From Rufibacter glacialis (lineage in GTDB: Bacteria; Bacteroidota; Bacteroidia; Cytophagales; Hymenobacteraceae), in the NCBI RefSeq assembly GCF_008271745.1, contig NZ_VKKZ01000022.1, positions 124,001 to 188,000 of the forward strand: 64,000 nucleotides of DNA. Direction: 5' to 3'. The notes under the pieces are model-generated. The model had not been told where the DNA came from. It ran no database searches and saw only the letters and a program-made list of their open reading frames with translations. Both the position numbers and the translations under genes were made by a program. Position 1 is the first letter of the stretch; each line of letters starts with the position of its first letter. This document shows, one piece after another, positions 52,113 to 60,940 of this stretch.

Positions 52113-54239
52113 ATGTCAGAAGTTAAGACAAACACCACATTCAAGCACGTGAGCTATCTGTGGGACGAGGCCAAGGCGGCCGAACTGGAGGGCGATGAGG
52201 TAGCACTGCTGATCTACCGCTCTAACCTGTTGGGGGCAGACCTGCGCCTGACGAATTACGGCGGGGGAAACACCTCCTGCAAGACCACGGCCAAGGACCC
52301 CTTGACCGGTCAGGAGACGGAGGTGATGTGGATCAAAGGTTCCGGCGGTGACATTGGGACCCTGAAGAAAAGTGGTTTGGCGGCTTTGTACGTAGACCGG
52401 CTCAGAAGCCTGGAGAGTGTCTACCGCGGCATTGCCCACGAAGACGAGATGGTGGAGCTGTTCAACCACAGCATCTTTGACCTGGCCTCCAAAGCCCCGT
52501 CCATTGACACGCCTTTGCACGGTTTTCTGCCGTTCAAGCACATAGACCACCTGCACCCAGACGCGGCCATCGCCATTGCGGCGGCCAAAGACGGCAAGCG
52601 CATCACCGAAGAACTCTTTGGTGGGGCCATTGGCTGGGTAGACTGGCAGCGCCCGGGCTTCGACCTGGGATTACAGCTGCGCCAGTGCCTGAACGAGAAC
52701 CCCGGCATCAGGGGCATCATGCTGGGTTCGCACGGCCTTTTCACCTGGGGTGACACCGCCTATGAAAGCTACTTGAACACCCTGGAGGTGATTGAGCAGT
52801 GTGCTGAATATTTAGAAGAAAACTATGCTAAAAACGGTCCGGCCTTCGGCGGAGCCAGAATAGAGAGCCTGCCTGCTGGGCAGCGCCTGCAACAAGCCGC
52901 GGCTTTGGCTCCGGTCTTGCGAGGTTTCTGCTCCAGCGAGCGCCACATGGTGGGCCATTTCACCGATGATGCCCGCGTGCTGGAGTTTACCAACTCCCAT
53001 GATTTGGACCGGTTGGCGCCCCTGGGTACCAGTTGCCCAGACCACTTCCTGCGCACCAAGATCAGCCCGTTGGTACTGGACCTGCAGCCCGGTGAGGATC
53101 TGTCTGACGTGAAGGTTTTGAAGGAGCGTTTAGCGCCTGCTTTTGCTCAATACCGCCAGATGTATACCCAGTACTACGAATCCTGCAAGCACCCCAACAG
53201 CCCGGCCATCAGAGATACCAACCCGGTGATCATCCTGTACCCGGGAGTGGGCATGTTCTCCTTCTCCAAAGACAAGCAGACCGCCCGCGTGGCTTCTGAG
53301 TTCTACGTGAACGCCATCAACGTGATGAAAGGAGCCGAGGCCATTTCAGAATACACCTCTTTGCCGCGTCAGGAAGCCTTTGACATTGAGTACTGGCTCC
53401 TGGAAGAAGCCAAGCTGCAGCGCATGCCAAAGCCTAAAGCCCTTTCCGGCAAGATTGCCCTGATCACGGGAAGTGCCGGGGGGATTGGCAAAGCCATCGC
53501 GAAGAAGTTTGTGGAGGAAGGCGGCGTGGTGATCCTGAACGACATGAACGAGGAACGCCTGCAAAGTGCCGGCGAGGAGTTCAAGAAGCAGTACGGCAAA
53601 GATTCCTACGCCACGGCTACCCTGGATGTGACCAAGAGCGACGAGATTCACGAGGCATTTGCCACCGCGGCCCTGGCTTTTGGGGGCATTGACATCGTGA
53701 TCAACAACGCGGGCCTGTCCATCTCCAAAACCATTGAAGCCCACCAGGAGAAAGACTGGGACTTGCTGTATGATGTGTTGGTGAAGGGCCAATTCTTCGT
53801 GACGCAGGCCGCGGTGGAAGTGATGCGCAAGCAAGCCATTGGCGGCGATATCCTCAACATCGTGAGCAAGAACGCCCTGGTGAGCGGACCCAACAACGCC
53901 GGTTACGGCAGCGCAAAAGCCGCCCAGCTGCACCTGAGCCGCCTCAATGCCGCCGAACTAGGCGCCGACGGAATCCGGGTGAACGTGGTGAACCCCGACG
54001 CGGTGATCTCAGACAGCAACATCTGGGCCGGTGGCTGGGCCGAAGGGCGGGCGAAAGCCTACGGCATCACCGTAGAGGAACTGCCGGCTTACTACGCCAA
54101 ACGCACGCTGCTGAATCAGATCATTCTGCCGGAGGACATCGCCAATGCCTGCTTCGCCTTTGTGGGCGGACTGCTGAGCAAATCCACGGGAAACATGCTC
54201 AACGTGGACGGCGGCGTGGCCATCGCCTTCCCCAGGTAG
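52113..54239 (+). CDS. Bifunctional rhamnulose-1-phosphate aldolase / L-lactaldehyde dehydrogenase (RhaEW/YuxG type)
   Basis: ATG 52113 (MSEVKTNTTF) was chosen over the in-frame TTG at 52104. The 708 residues hold an N-terminal class II aldolase domain (about 30-370, NYGGGNTSCKT, HGFLPFKHIDHLHPDA, GLFTWGDTAYESY). A C-terminal short-chain dehydrogenase domain (about 440-708) has ITGSAGGIGKAIAKKF, INNAG and the YxxxK motif GYGSAKAAQ. RhaE splits rhamnulose-1-phosphate into DHAP and L-lactaldehyde; the family's dehydrogenase half (RhaW) oxidises lactaldehyde to L-lactate. The lutABC genes downstream fit lactate as the product. Confidence 0.93.
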   Translation: MSEVKTNTTFKHVSYLWDEAKAAELEGDEVALLIYRSNLLGADLRLTNYGGGNTSCKTTAKDPLTGQETEVMWIKGSGGDIGTLKKSGLAALYVDRLRSLESVYRGIAHEDEMVELFNHSIFDLASKAPSIDTPLHGFLPFKHIDHLHPDAAIAIAAAKDGKRITEELFGGAIGWVDWQRPGFDLGLQLRQCLNENPGIRGIMLGSHGLFTWGDTAYESYLNTLEVIEQCAEYLEENYAKNGPAFGGARIESLPAGQRLQQAAALAPVLRGFCSSERHMVGHFTDDARVLEFTNSHDLDRLAPLGTSCPDHFLRTKISPLVLDLQPGEDLSDVKVLKERLAPAFAQYRQMYTQYYESCKHPNSPAIRDTNPVIILYPGVGMFSFSKDKQTARVASEFYVNAINVMKGAEAISEYTSLPRQEAFDIEYWLLEEAKLQRMPKPKALSGKIALITGSAGGIGKAIAKKFVEEGGVVILNDMNEERLQSAGEEFKKQYGKDSYATATLDVTKSDEIHEAFATAALAFGGIDIVINNAGLSISKTIEAHQEKDWDLLYDVLVKGQFFVTQAAVEVMRKQAIGGDILNIVSKNALVSGPNNAGYGSAKAAQLHLSRLNAAELGADGIRVNVVNPDAVISDSNIWAGGWAEGRAKAYGITVEELPAYYAKRTLLNQIILPEDIANACFAFVGGLLSKSTGNMLNVDGGVAIAFPR

Positions 54240-54250
54240 CCGGCTAAGGC

Positions 54251-54294
54251 AATCGTTTTGGCGCTGTTTCTCTGGAAATGGCCCCAAAACGATT
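54251..54294 (+). promoter_or_regulatory. Intra-operon hairpin between aldolase and rhaI
   Basis: AATCGTTTTGG (54251-54261) pairs with CCAAAACGATT (54284-54294) around a 22-nt loop, 12 bp after the stop. It could be a weak attenuator or an mRNA-processing or stability element that sets the ratio of upstream to downstream enzymes. Confidence 0.4.
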
Positions 54295-54440
54295 TAGCTT
54301 ACCCTTGAACTACCGTGAAATGAGCTGAGGAAAGGGCATTGCCACAAGCTTCGCTGTTTTCAGGCGGTTTTCTGAAAATCAAGACCAAAACCCATGTCCC
54401 ATCCTTCTCTCTCCGGAGGGGGGACCTAACAAACAAAGCC

Positions 54441-55715
54441 ATGCAACTAGAGAAATATAAAATAGACGAATTCAACCACAGCCAGCAGGCGGAACATACG
54501 CGCAAGTTTGAGTTCCTGGCCGAGGGGCTTCCCAAGGTGGAGGAGGTGCTGCAGAAGCTGGTGGATTTTCAGATTGCCATTCCTTCGTGGGCCTTGGGAA
54601 CCGGCGGAACCCGTTTCGGGCGTTTCTCCGGGGGCGGCGAGCCCAGAAGCCTGGAAGAGAAGATTGAGGACGTGGGCTTGCTGCACGCCTTGAACCGCTC
54701 CAGCGGGGCCATCTCGCTGCACATTCCCTGGGACATTCCGCAGGACTACAAAGCCACCAAAGCCCTGGCGGCCCAATTCGGGCTCAAGTTTGATGCCGTC
54801 AACTCCAACACGTTCCAGGACCAAGCGGACCAGGCCAAGAGCTACAAGTTCGGGTCTATGCAACACGTGGACCGGGCGGTGCGCCAACAAGCCATTGACC
54901 ATAATATTGAGGTGATCAAACACGGCGTGGAACTGGGTTCAGATTCGTTGACCGTTTGGCTCGCCGATGGCTCCAGCTTCCCGGGCCAGCTGAATTTCCG
55001 GAAGGCGTTCCAGAACACGCTGGAGTGCCTGCAGGAGGTGTACGCCGCCTTACCAGATAACTGGAAAGTGTACGTGGAGTACAAAGCCTTCGAACCCAAT
55101 TTCTATTCCACCACCGTGGGCGATTGGGGCCAGTCTTTGCTGTACGCGAACAAACTGGGTCCTAAAGCTTATACCCTGGTAGACCTTGGGCACCATTTGC
55201 CCAATGCCAACATTGAGCAGATCGTTTCTCTGCTCTTGATGGAAGGCAAGTTGGGCGGGTTCCACTTCAACGATTCCAAGTACGCAGATGATGACCTAAC
55301 TGCCGGCAGCATCAAGCCTTACCAACTGTTTTTGATCTTCAATGAACTGGTAGAGGGCATGGACGCCCGAGGCATGAACCACGCCACTGATCTGGGTTGG
55401 ATGATTGACGCCTCGCACAACCTGAAAGACCCATTGGAAGATCTGTTGCAGTCGGTGCAGGCCATCATGATTGCCTATGCGCAGTCGTTAATGGTAGACA
55501 GAACCGCCTTGAATGAGGCCCAGCAGCAGAACGACGTGGCCCGGGCGCAGGAAATCCTGCAAGACGCTTTCCGTACTGATGTGCGGCCCTTGGTGGCCGA
55601 GGCGCAAATGCGGGCGGGCGGAGCCGTGAACGCCTTGCAACTGTACCGTCAGCTGAAGGTGCGGGAGAACCTGATTCAGGAAAGAGGCCTTAAAACCGTT
55701 TCCTCTGGTTTATAG
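54441..55715 (+). CDS. rhaI: L-rhamnose isomerase (Pseudomonas-type sugar isomerase)
   Basis: ATG 54441 (MQLEKYKIDEFNHSQQ) was chosen; the open frame back to 54339 has no homology-like features. The 424 residues form a TIM-barrel metal-dependent isomerase with IPSWALGTGGTRFGRF, SLHIPWDIP, DAVNSNTFQDQ, VEYKAFEPNFYST, VDLGHH and GGFHFNDSKYADDDL (metal-site Glu/Asp/His). This is the L-RhI type rather than the E. coli RhaA type. It converts L-rhamnose to L-rhamnulose. Confidence 0.93.
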   Translation: MQLEKYKIDEFNHSQQAEHTRKFEFLAEGLPKVEEVLQKLVDFQIAIPSWALGTGGTRFGRFSGGGEPRSLEEKIEDVGLLHALNRSSGAISLHIPWDIPQDYKATKALAAQFGLKFDAVNSNTFQDQADQAKSYKFGSMQHVDRAVRQQAIDHNIEVIKHGVELGSDSLTVWLADGSSFPGQLNFRKAFQNTLECLQEVYAALPDNWKVYVEYKAFEPNFYSTTVGDWGQSLLYANKLGPKAYTLVDLGHHLPNANIEQIVSLLLMEGKLGGFHFNDSKYADDDLTAGSIKPYQLFLIFNELVEGMDARGMNHATDLGWMIDASHNLKDPLEDLLQSVQAIMIAYAQSLMVDRTALNEAQQQNDVARAQEILQDAFRTDVRPLVAEAQMRAGGAVNALQLYRQLKVRENLIQERGLKTVSSGL

Positions 55716-55820
55716 GCAAAGACGAAGACCTTGAGGTTGGAACGAGAGAAGGAAGAGGGTGAACCTTCCCTTTCTATTCTCTCTTTCACTCCATCACTCC
55801 ATCACTCAATTAACCAAGGC

Positions 55821-57212
55821 ATGCAGAAGATACCGGTAATCGCCATCTTTGACGTGGGCAAGACCAACAAGAAGCTGTTCCTCTTTGATGAGCACTATCG
55901 GATCGTGTATGAGCGGACGGCTAAGTTTACCGAGACGGTAGATGAAGACGGTGACCCGTGCGAAAACCTGGAAAGCCTGCGGTTATCGGTGTTTGATTCT
56001 TTGCGGGCGGTCTTCAAACGGCCTGAATTTGAGATCAAGGCCATCAACTTCTCCACTTACGGGGCCAGTTTCGTGTACGTAGACGAAGACGGCAAGCCGC
56101 TCACGCCCCTTTACAATTACCTGAAACCCTATCCTGAGGAGCTGCAGAAGCAGTTCTACGCTACCTACGGGGGAGAGGAGAATTTTTCAAAGGAAACCGC
56201 CTCGCCGGTGCTGGGTAGTCTCAACTCAGGCATGCAGTTGTACCGGATTAAGCAGGAGCAGCCCGTGGTATTCCAGCAGATGAAGTACGCGCTGCACTTG
56301 CCTCAATACCTCAGCTCCCTTATTTCCGGCGAGTTTTATTCAGACATCACCAGCATAGGCTGCCATACCAACCTCTGGGATTTTACCAAAGGGGATTACC
56401 ACGCGTGGGTAGACCAGGAAGGCATACGGGAGAAACTGGCCCCGCTGAAAGGAGCCGACGAGGTGCTTTCGGCCTGTTTTCCGGGAAACACCTACAAAGT
56501 AGGCATTGGGCTGCATGACAGTTCGGCGGCGTTGATCCCGTACCTGGTGAATTTCCAGGAACCATTTGCCCTGATCTCCACCGGTACCTGGTGCATCACG
56601 CTCAACCCGTTCAATACCGCGCCCCTCACGGCCGAGGAGTTGAAGCAGGATTGCCTCAGTTATCTACAGTACAAAGGCAAACCCGTGAAGGCCTCCCGTT
56701 TCTTTGGCGGGTATGAGCATGAACAGGAGGTGAAACGCATCGCCATCCATTTTGACATGAGTACCGCTTTGTTCAAGACATTGGAGTATCACCCGGAGAT
56801 CATCCAGAAACTGCAGCGAAACCAGAGAACTCCAGAAGTCAACCAGGAGAAAGGCAATGCCTTGCCCACCTCCGGTTTTGCGGAGCGGGATCTGGCGGCT
56901 TTTTCAAACGGGGTAGAGGCCTACCACCAGTTCATGCTGGACTTGGTGGCGCAGCAGGTGGCTTCGAGCCAATTGGTGCTGCAGGATACTGGGGTAAAAC
57001 GGATTTTTGTGGACGGAGGCTTCGGTAAGAACGCCATTTACATGAACCTGTTGGCCGGCCATTTTCCAGAGAAGGAAGTGTACGCCGCTTCCCTGGCGCA
57101 GGCTACCGCCATTGGTACGGCCTTGGCCATACACCCGCAGTGGAACACCAAGCCGTTTCCCAATGATCTCATTGAACTGAAATATTACGCAGTAACCCAC
57201 CAGGAGGCATAG
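55821..57212 (+). CDS. rhaB: L-rhamnulokinase (FGGY family)
   Basis: ATG 55821 (MQKIPVIAIFDVGKTNKKLFLFD) was chosen because the FGGY fold starts there; the 30-codon extension upstream includes a CCATCACT-type tandem and looks noncoding. The 463 residues carry the N-terminal phosphate-binding DVGKTNKK, a central GLHDSSAALIPYL and STGTWCITLNP, and a C-terminal VDGGFGKNAIYMNLLA (FGGY signature 2 region). It phosphorylates L-rhamnulose for the aldolase. The gap to lutA is 3 bp. Confidence 0.92.
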   Translation: MQKIPVIAIFDVGKTNKKLFLFDEHYRIVYERTAKFTETVDEDGDPCENLESLRLSVFDSLRAVFKRPEFEIKAINFSTYGASFVYVDEDGKPLTPLYNYLKPYPEELQKQFYATYGGEENFSKETASPVLGSLNSGMQLYRIKQEQPVVFQQMKYALHLPQYLSSLISGEFYSDITSIGCHTNLWDFTKGDYHAWVDQEGIREKLAPLKGADEVLSACFPGNTYKVGIGLHDSSAALIPYLVNFQEPFALISTGTWCITLNPFNTAPLTAEELKQDCLSYLQYKGKPVKASRFFGGYEHEQEVKRIAIHFDMSTALFKTLEYHPEIIQKLQRNQRTPEVNQEKGNALPTSGFAERDLAAFSNGVEAYHQFMLDLVAQQVASSQLVLQDTGVKRIFVDGGFGKNAIYMNLLAGHFPEKEVYAASLAQATAIGTALAIHPQWNTKPFPNDLIELKYYAVTHQEA

Positions 57213-57215
57213 AAG

Positions 57216-57956
57216 ATGACGGTAGGGCTTTTCATTCCTTGTTACGTGGATCAGTTTTACCCCAACGCGGCCATTGCCACGCTGGAACTGCTGGAGAAAG
57301 CAGGAGTGAAGGTGGTGTACCCCCAGCGGCAGACCTGCTGCGGGCAACCCATGGCCAACTCCGGGTTTGAGCACCTCACCAAAGACTGCAACGAGCTCTT
57401 TGTGCAGAACTTCGCCCAATTTGATTATATCGTGTCTCCCTCGGGAAGCTGTGTGTTGCACATCAAAGACCACCTGCACTCAGAGAAGCACGAAGACCAG
57501 GCCCAGGGCATACGAGGGAAAGTTTACGAGTTAGTGGAATTCCTGACGGATGTGGTGAAAGTAGAGAAACTGACTGCCCGCTTCCCGCACAAGGTAGGGC
57601 TGCACCAGAGCTGCCACGGCCAACGGGGTCTGGGATTGGCGCAGATGTCAGAATTGGTGGCCCCGGCCTTTTCCAAGCCTGAGCAACTGCTGAGCATGGT
57701 GCAGGACCTGGAACTGATCTCGCTTTCCCGGAAAGACGAGTGCTGCGGTTTTGGGGGCACGTTTTGCGTAGCGGAGGAAGCCGTCTCCGTAAAGATGGGC
57801 AAAGACCGCGTAGCGGACCACCTGCAACACCAGGCCGAGGTCATCACGGGAGCCGACATGAGTTGCCTTATGCACTTGGAAGGCATTCTGAGAAGGCAGA
57901 AAAGCAACGTGAAGGTGATGCACATCGCCGAGATCTTAAACGCGCAGGAGGGATGA
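57216..57956 (+). CDS. lutA: Lactate utilization protein LutA (CCG-domain Fe-S subunit)
   Basis: 246 residues with two CCG-type cysteine motifs (QTCCGQPMANSGF and DECCGFGGTFC) that bind Fe-S or haem-like redox centres in this family. It is a subunit of the LutABC L-lactate oxidase complex. It starts 3 bp after rhaB and its stop overlaps the lutB start as ATGA, so it is clearly part of the rhamnose operon. Confidence 0.95.
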   Translation: MTVGLFIPCYVDQFYPNAAIATLELLEKAGVKVVYPQRQTCCGQPMANSGFEHLTKDCNELFVQNFAQFDYIVSPSGSCVLHIKDHLHSEKHEDQAQGIRGKVYELVEFLTDVVKVEKLTARFPHKVGLHQSCHGQRGLGLAQMSELVAPAFSKPEQLLSMVQDLELISLSRKDECCGFGGTFCVAEEAVSVKMGKDRVADHLQHQAEVITGADMSCLMHLEGILRRQKSNVKVMHIAEILNAQEG

Positions 57957-59344
57957 GGATGAAGGAAGAGCACACCAAAGACCACGCGGCACTGGCCGAG
58001 GATTTCAACCAGGACGAACCACGGGTCAACTGGCACGACGAGACGCTCTGGTTTATCCGGGAGAAGCGCGACCGGGCCGCCTTTGCCATCCCAGACTGGG
58101 AGCTGCTGCGCGAGACGGCCTCGCAGATCAAATTCCATACCCTGTCTAACCTGAGCCAGTATTTGCAGCAGTTTGAGGCCAATGCCCAAGCCAATGGTAT
58201 GACGGTGCATTGGGCAGCCGATGCGCAGGAGCATAACCAGATCGTGCACTCCATTCTCCAGCAGCACGGGGTGACCCAAATGGTGAAAAGTAAATCCATG
58301 CTCACCGAGGAATGCCACCTGAACGATTACCTGGAACAGCAAGGCCTGGAGGTGATCGATTCTGATTTAGGGGAACGCATTGTGCAGCTGGCCAAAGAGC
58401 CGCCCAGTCACATTGTGCTGCCCTGTATCCATTTAAAGAAAGAGGAAATAGGCAATATCTTCCACCAGCACCTGGGCACCGAGGCCGGCTTGTCGGACCC
58501 GCAGATTTTAACCGAAACTGCTCGCCAGCACCTGCGCGAGACGTTCCTGACCCGTAAGGCGGCCCTTACCGGAGTGAACTTCGCTATTGCCGAAACCGGG
58601 GAGTTCGTGGTCTGCACCAATGAGGGCAACGCCGATATGGGTGCTCACCTGGCAGATGTGCACATTGCCAGCATGGGAATTGAAAAGCTGATTCCCAGAC
58701 GGTCTGATTTAGGGGTGTTTTTACGATTATTGACCAGAAGCGCCACCGGTCAGCCCATTACCACCTATTCCAGCCACTTCAAGAAGCCCCGTCCCGGGCA
58801 TGAACTGCACCTCATTTTGGTAGACAACGGCCGCAGCGTGCAGTTAGGGCGCGAGGATTTCCGGAACTCGCTTAAGTGCATCCGGTGCGGGGCCTGCATG
58901 AACACCTGCCCGGTGTACCGGAGAAGCGGCGGACACAGTTACCAGTCGGCGGTGGCGGGACCTATCGGGTCTATTCTGGCCCCTAACCTGGACATGAAGA
59001 AGCACGCCGATCTGCCCTTTGCCTCCACCTTGTGCGGCTCCTGCTCCAACGTGTGCCCCGTGAAGATTGACATCCACACCCAACTCTACAAATGGCGGCA
59101 GGTAATTGTGAAGGAAGGCTACGCTGATCCAAAGAAGGCCATCGGTATGAAAGCCATGAACCTGGTGCTGTCTTCGCCCAACACCTTTAAGCTGTCGGGC
59201 AAAGCGGGCCGCTGGTTTATGAAAACCGTTCCTTTTTTGGTCAGCAACCAGATGAATCCCTGGTACAAACAGCGCGAGATGCCGCAGCCTCCAAAAGAAT
59301 CTTTTGGCGAATGGTACCGCAAAAACCGCCCACAGCATGACTAG
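57953..59344 (+). CDS. lutB: Lactate utilization iron-sulfur protein LutB
   Basis: ATG 57953 overlaps the lutA stop (ATGA), giving 463 residues; the open frame extends 213 bp further into lutA but is not needed. An LUD domain (about 60-290, TNEGNADMGAHLADVHI) is followed by two 4Fe-4S motifs, CIRCGACMNTCP and CGSCSNVCP, and a C-terminal DUF3390-like tail. It carries electrons in L-lactate oxidation to pyruvate. Confidence 0.95.
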   Translation: MRMKEEHTKDHAALAEDFNQDEPRVNWHDETLWFIREKRDRAAFAIPDWELLRETASQIKFHTLSNLSQYLQQFEANAQANGMTVHWAADAQEHNQIVHSILQQHGVTQMVKSKSMLTEECHLNDYLEQQGLEVIDSDLGERIVQLAKEPPSHIVLPCIHLKKEEIGNIFHQHLGTEAGLSDPQILTETARQHLRETFLTRKAALTGVNFAIAETGEFVVCTNEGNADMGAHLADVHIASMGIEKLIPRRSDLGVFLRLLTRSATGQPITTYSSHFKKPRPGHELHLILVDNGRSVQLGREDFRNSLKCIRCGACMNTCPVYRRSGGHSYQSAVAGPIGSILAPNLDMKKHADLPFASTLCGSCSNVCPVKIDIHTQLYKWRQVIVKEGYADPKKAIGMKAMNLVLSSPNTFKLSGKAGRWFMKTVPFLVSNQMNPWYKQREMPQPPKESFGEWYRKNRPQHD

Positions 59345-59924
59345 CAGAGAACGCATACTGGCTGCCGTGGCCCAGAACCAACCTGCTTTGACACCTTTGC
59401 CGCTGGTGCCCTCTTTTCAACTGGAGACGCCTGACCTGGTGGAGAAGTTTTCTCAGGTAGCCGTGAACATTGGGAGCTGGGTGCTAGAAGTGAGGGATTA
59501 TGAGGAGATCCAGGAAATCCTGCTGCAGGATTTCAAGGCCCACCACCGGATCATCTCCCACGTGCCGGAAGTATCCTCTTTTGCAGATGCCACGGCGTTG
59601 GAAGACCCACAACGGCACCTGTTGGAGAACGTGGACCTGGCCATCATAAAAGGGCATTTTGGAGTAGCGGAAAACGGGGCTTGCTGGGTGACCGAGGATC
59701 TGCTGGGGGTGCGGGTGGTGCCGTTCATCTGTCAGCATTTGGCTATTATTCTGCCAAAACACCAGATGGTGCCCTTGATGCATGATGCCTACGAGAAAAT
59801 TGGCGACGCAGAATACGGGTACGGGGTCTTTATTGCCGGGCCTTCCAAAACGGCAGACATTGAGCAGTCCCTGGTTTTAGGAGCCCACGGCCCCAGAACC
59901 CTGACTGTGTTTCTGATGGAGTAA
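59337..59924 (+). CDS. lutC: Lactate utilization protein LutC
   Basis: 195 residues starting at ATG 59337, which overlaps the lutB end by 8 bp. It is a LUD/YkgG-type domain protein with GHFGVAENGACWVTEDLLG, FICQHLAIILPKHQMV and FIAGPSKTADIEQSLVLGAHGPRTLTVFL. It is the third subunit of the lactate oxidation complex and the last gene of the operon. No strong terminator is obvious in the AT-rich stretch behind it. Confidence 0.94.
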   Translation: MTSRERILAAVAQNQPALTPLPLVPSFQLETPDLVEKFSQVAVNIGSWVLEVRDYEEIQEILLQDFKAHHRIISHVPEVSSFADATALEDPQRHLLENVDLAIIKGHFGVAENGACWVTEDLLGVRVVPFICQHLAIILPKHQMVPLMHDAYEKIGDAEYGYGVFIAGPSKTADIEQSLVLGAHGPRTLTVFLME

Positions 59925-60286
59925 AGATGAGTAAGTAAGACAAAAGCAAAGCAACATCTACAAGCCCTCTATAAGAAATAAGTATAACAGAAATAGTAAC
60001 TGCCCTATATTATCCTTCTTACCCCTTGCCCTTTAAAGTTATATCCTAATAAACAATCGGTAACCAGTCTTGCATAGAATCCCGGAGGCTGATCAACCGC
60101 TAAGTCACTATCTAATATTTGAAAAGCAATAATATATAACCACCTAAAAGATACTTCGGACCCTTCTGCCTAACAACCTCCTATTTGGGTGATGCCTCTT
60201 TAAAAATCCTTGCCTCACCTGACCCTTCTTTTACAGCAAAGCCCCTGAAGATTGAACCTGCTTTTAGAAAAACATCGTGTTTCGCT
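59925..60286. other. AT-rich intergenic region after lutC
   Basis: Nothing convincing was found: no clear terminator, repeat or RNA gene. The in-frame extension of the next small ORF back to 60185 has no coding-like features. Confidence 0.4.
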
Positions 60287-60559
60287 ATGGATACCTCCAA
60301 ACAAATTATTGCTGTTGCCTCCCGGTATGGAGTGGTGATTCAGCACATGTTTTCTGATCTATATTCAGCCATCCGGTTTCTTAAAAAAGGGGAGAGGGAA
60401 GGGAAACATTTTGCCTTAGGGGCCTTTGATCCTGTGAGCGGGGTGGTGTATACCTTAGAGAAAGAAGCGGAAAGCTGTACCTCTCGCAAGGTAGTGCATG
60501 AGAAATTAAGTTATTTTTTAGAATTAGGGCTGAAAGCCTCCAGTGTAAAAGCCTACTGA
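60287..60559 (+). CDS. Hypothetical small protein (90 aa)
   Basis: ATG 60287 starts MDTSKQIIAVASRYGVVIQH. The predicted product is a small soluble alpha/beta-looking protein with a lysine-rich C-terminal half (LEKEAESCTSRKVVHEKL). No signal peptide or known motif is seen. It stands alone between the rhamnose operon and fabD. The longer open frame from 60185 is possible. Function unknown. Confidence 0.55.
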   Translation: MDTSKQIIAVASRYGVVIQHMFSDLYSAIRFLKKGEREGKHFALGAFDPVSGVVYTLEKEAESCTSRKVVHEKLSYFLELGLKASSVKAY

Positions 60560-60940
60560 AGAACCGTCTAAGCTTCTTTTTTCACTTGGTTCGGCCTGAA
60601 CTTCAACCCCAGCCTTTTTCCTTTCTGAAAAGAAAACAGCTTGTTTCAGGTTTAACGGGCTGCCGCCCTCTTCCTGCCTTACGCAAGTGCGGAATCTTTA
60701 TTTTTTGGCGGAAACTTCCCATCAGATAAATCCTCTATTTGTCCTCCATCAGGTACCTTGGGTGCTTTAGCACCTAAGGAAACGTTCCCTGCCTTACCCC
60801 ATCAGGTATAGTCCAAGTTGGCTATTTTCATGAAAGATGGACACCATTTTTATATCTTTGCTTTTACCAAAAAAATTAAAACGTACGTTTTAAGTCTTAT
60901 TTGCAGAAAATAGGCTGAAAACCTCTATAACACGCAACGC
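60560..60940. other. Intergenic region before fabD
   Basis: It contains TTTTCTGAAAAG-type sequence near 60620, a promoter-like -7 box and an 18-bp palindrome (60853-60893), and an element GAAAATAGGCTGAAAACC (60906-60923) just before the start codon. Confidence 0.5.
60853..60893 (+). promoter_or_regulatory. fabD promoter with perfect 18-bp palindromic operator
   Basis: TATCTTTG (60853-60860) is an exact TAnnTTTG -7 box; no clear -33 TTTG is seen. The palindrome TTAAAACGTACGTTTTAA (60876-60893) would lie at about +9 to +26 of the transcript, a position suited to repression by a dimeric regulator of TetR or MarR type. The regulator identity is inferred. Confidence 0.5.

Noticed and set aside
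57740..57952. Extended lutB start inside lutA
   Set aside because: The extension is rich in Arg/Gly and lacks homology-like sequence; the ATGA overlap at 57953 is the natural start.
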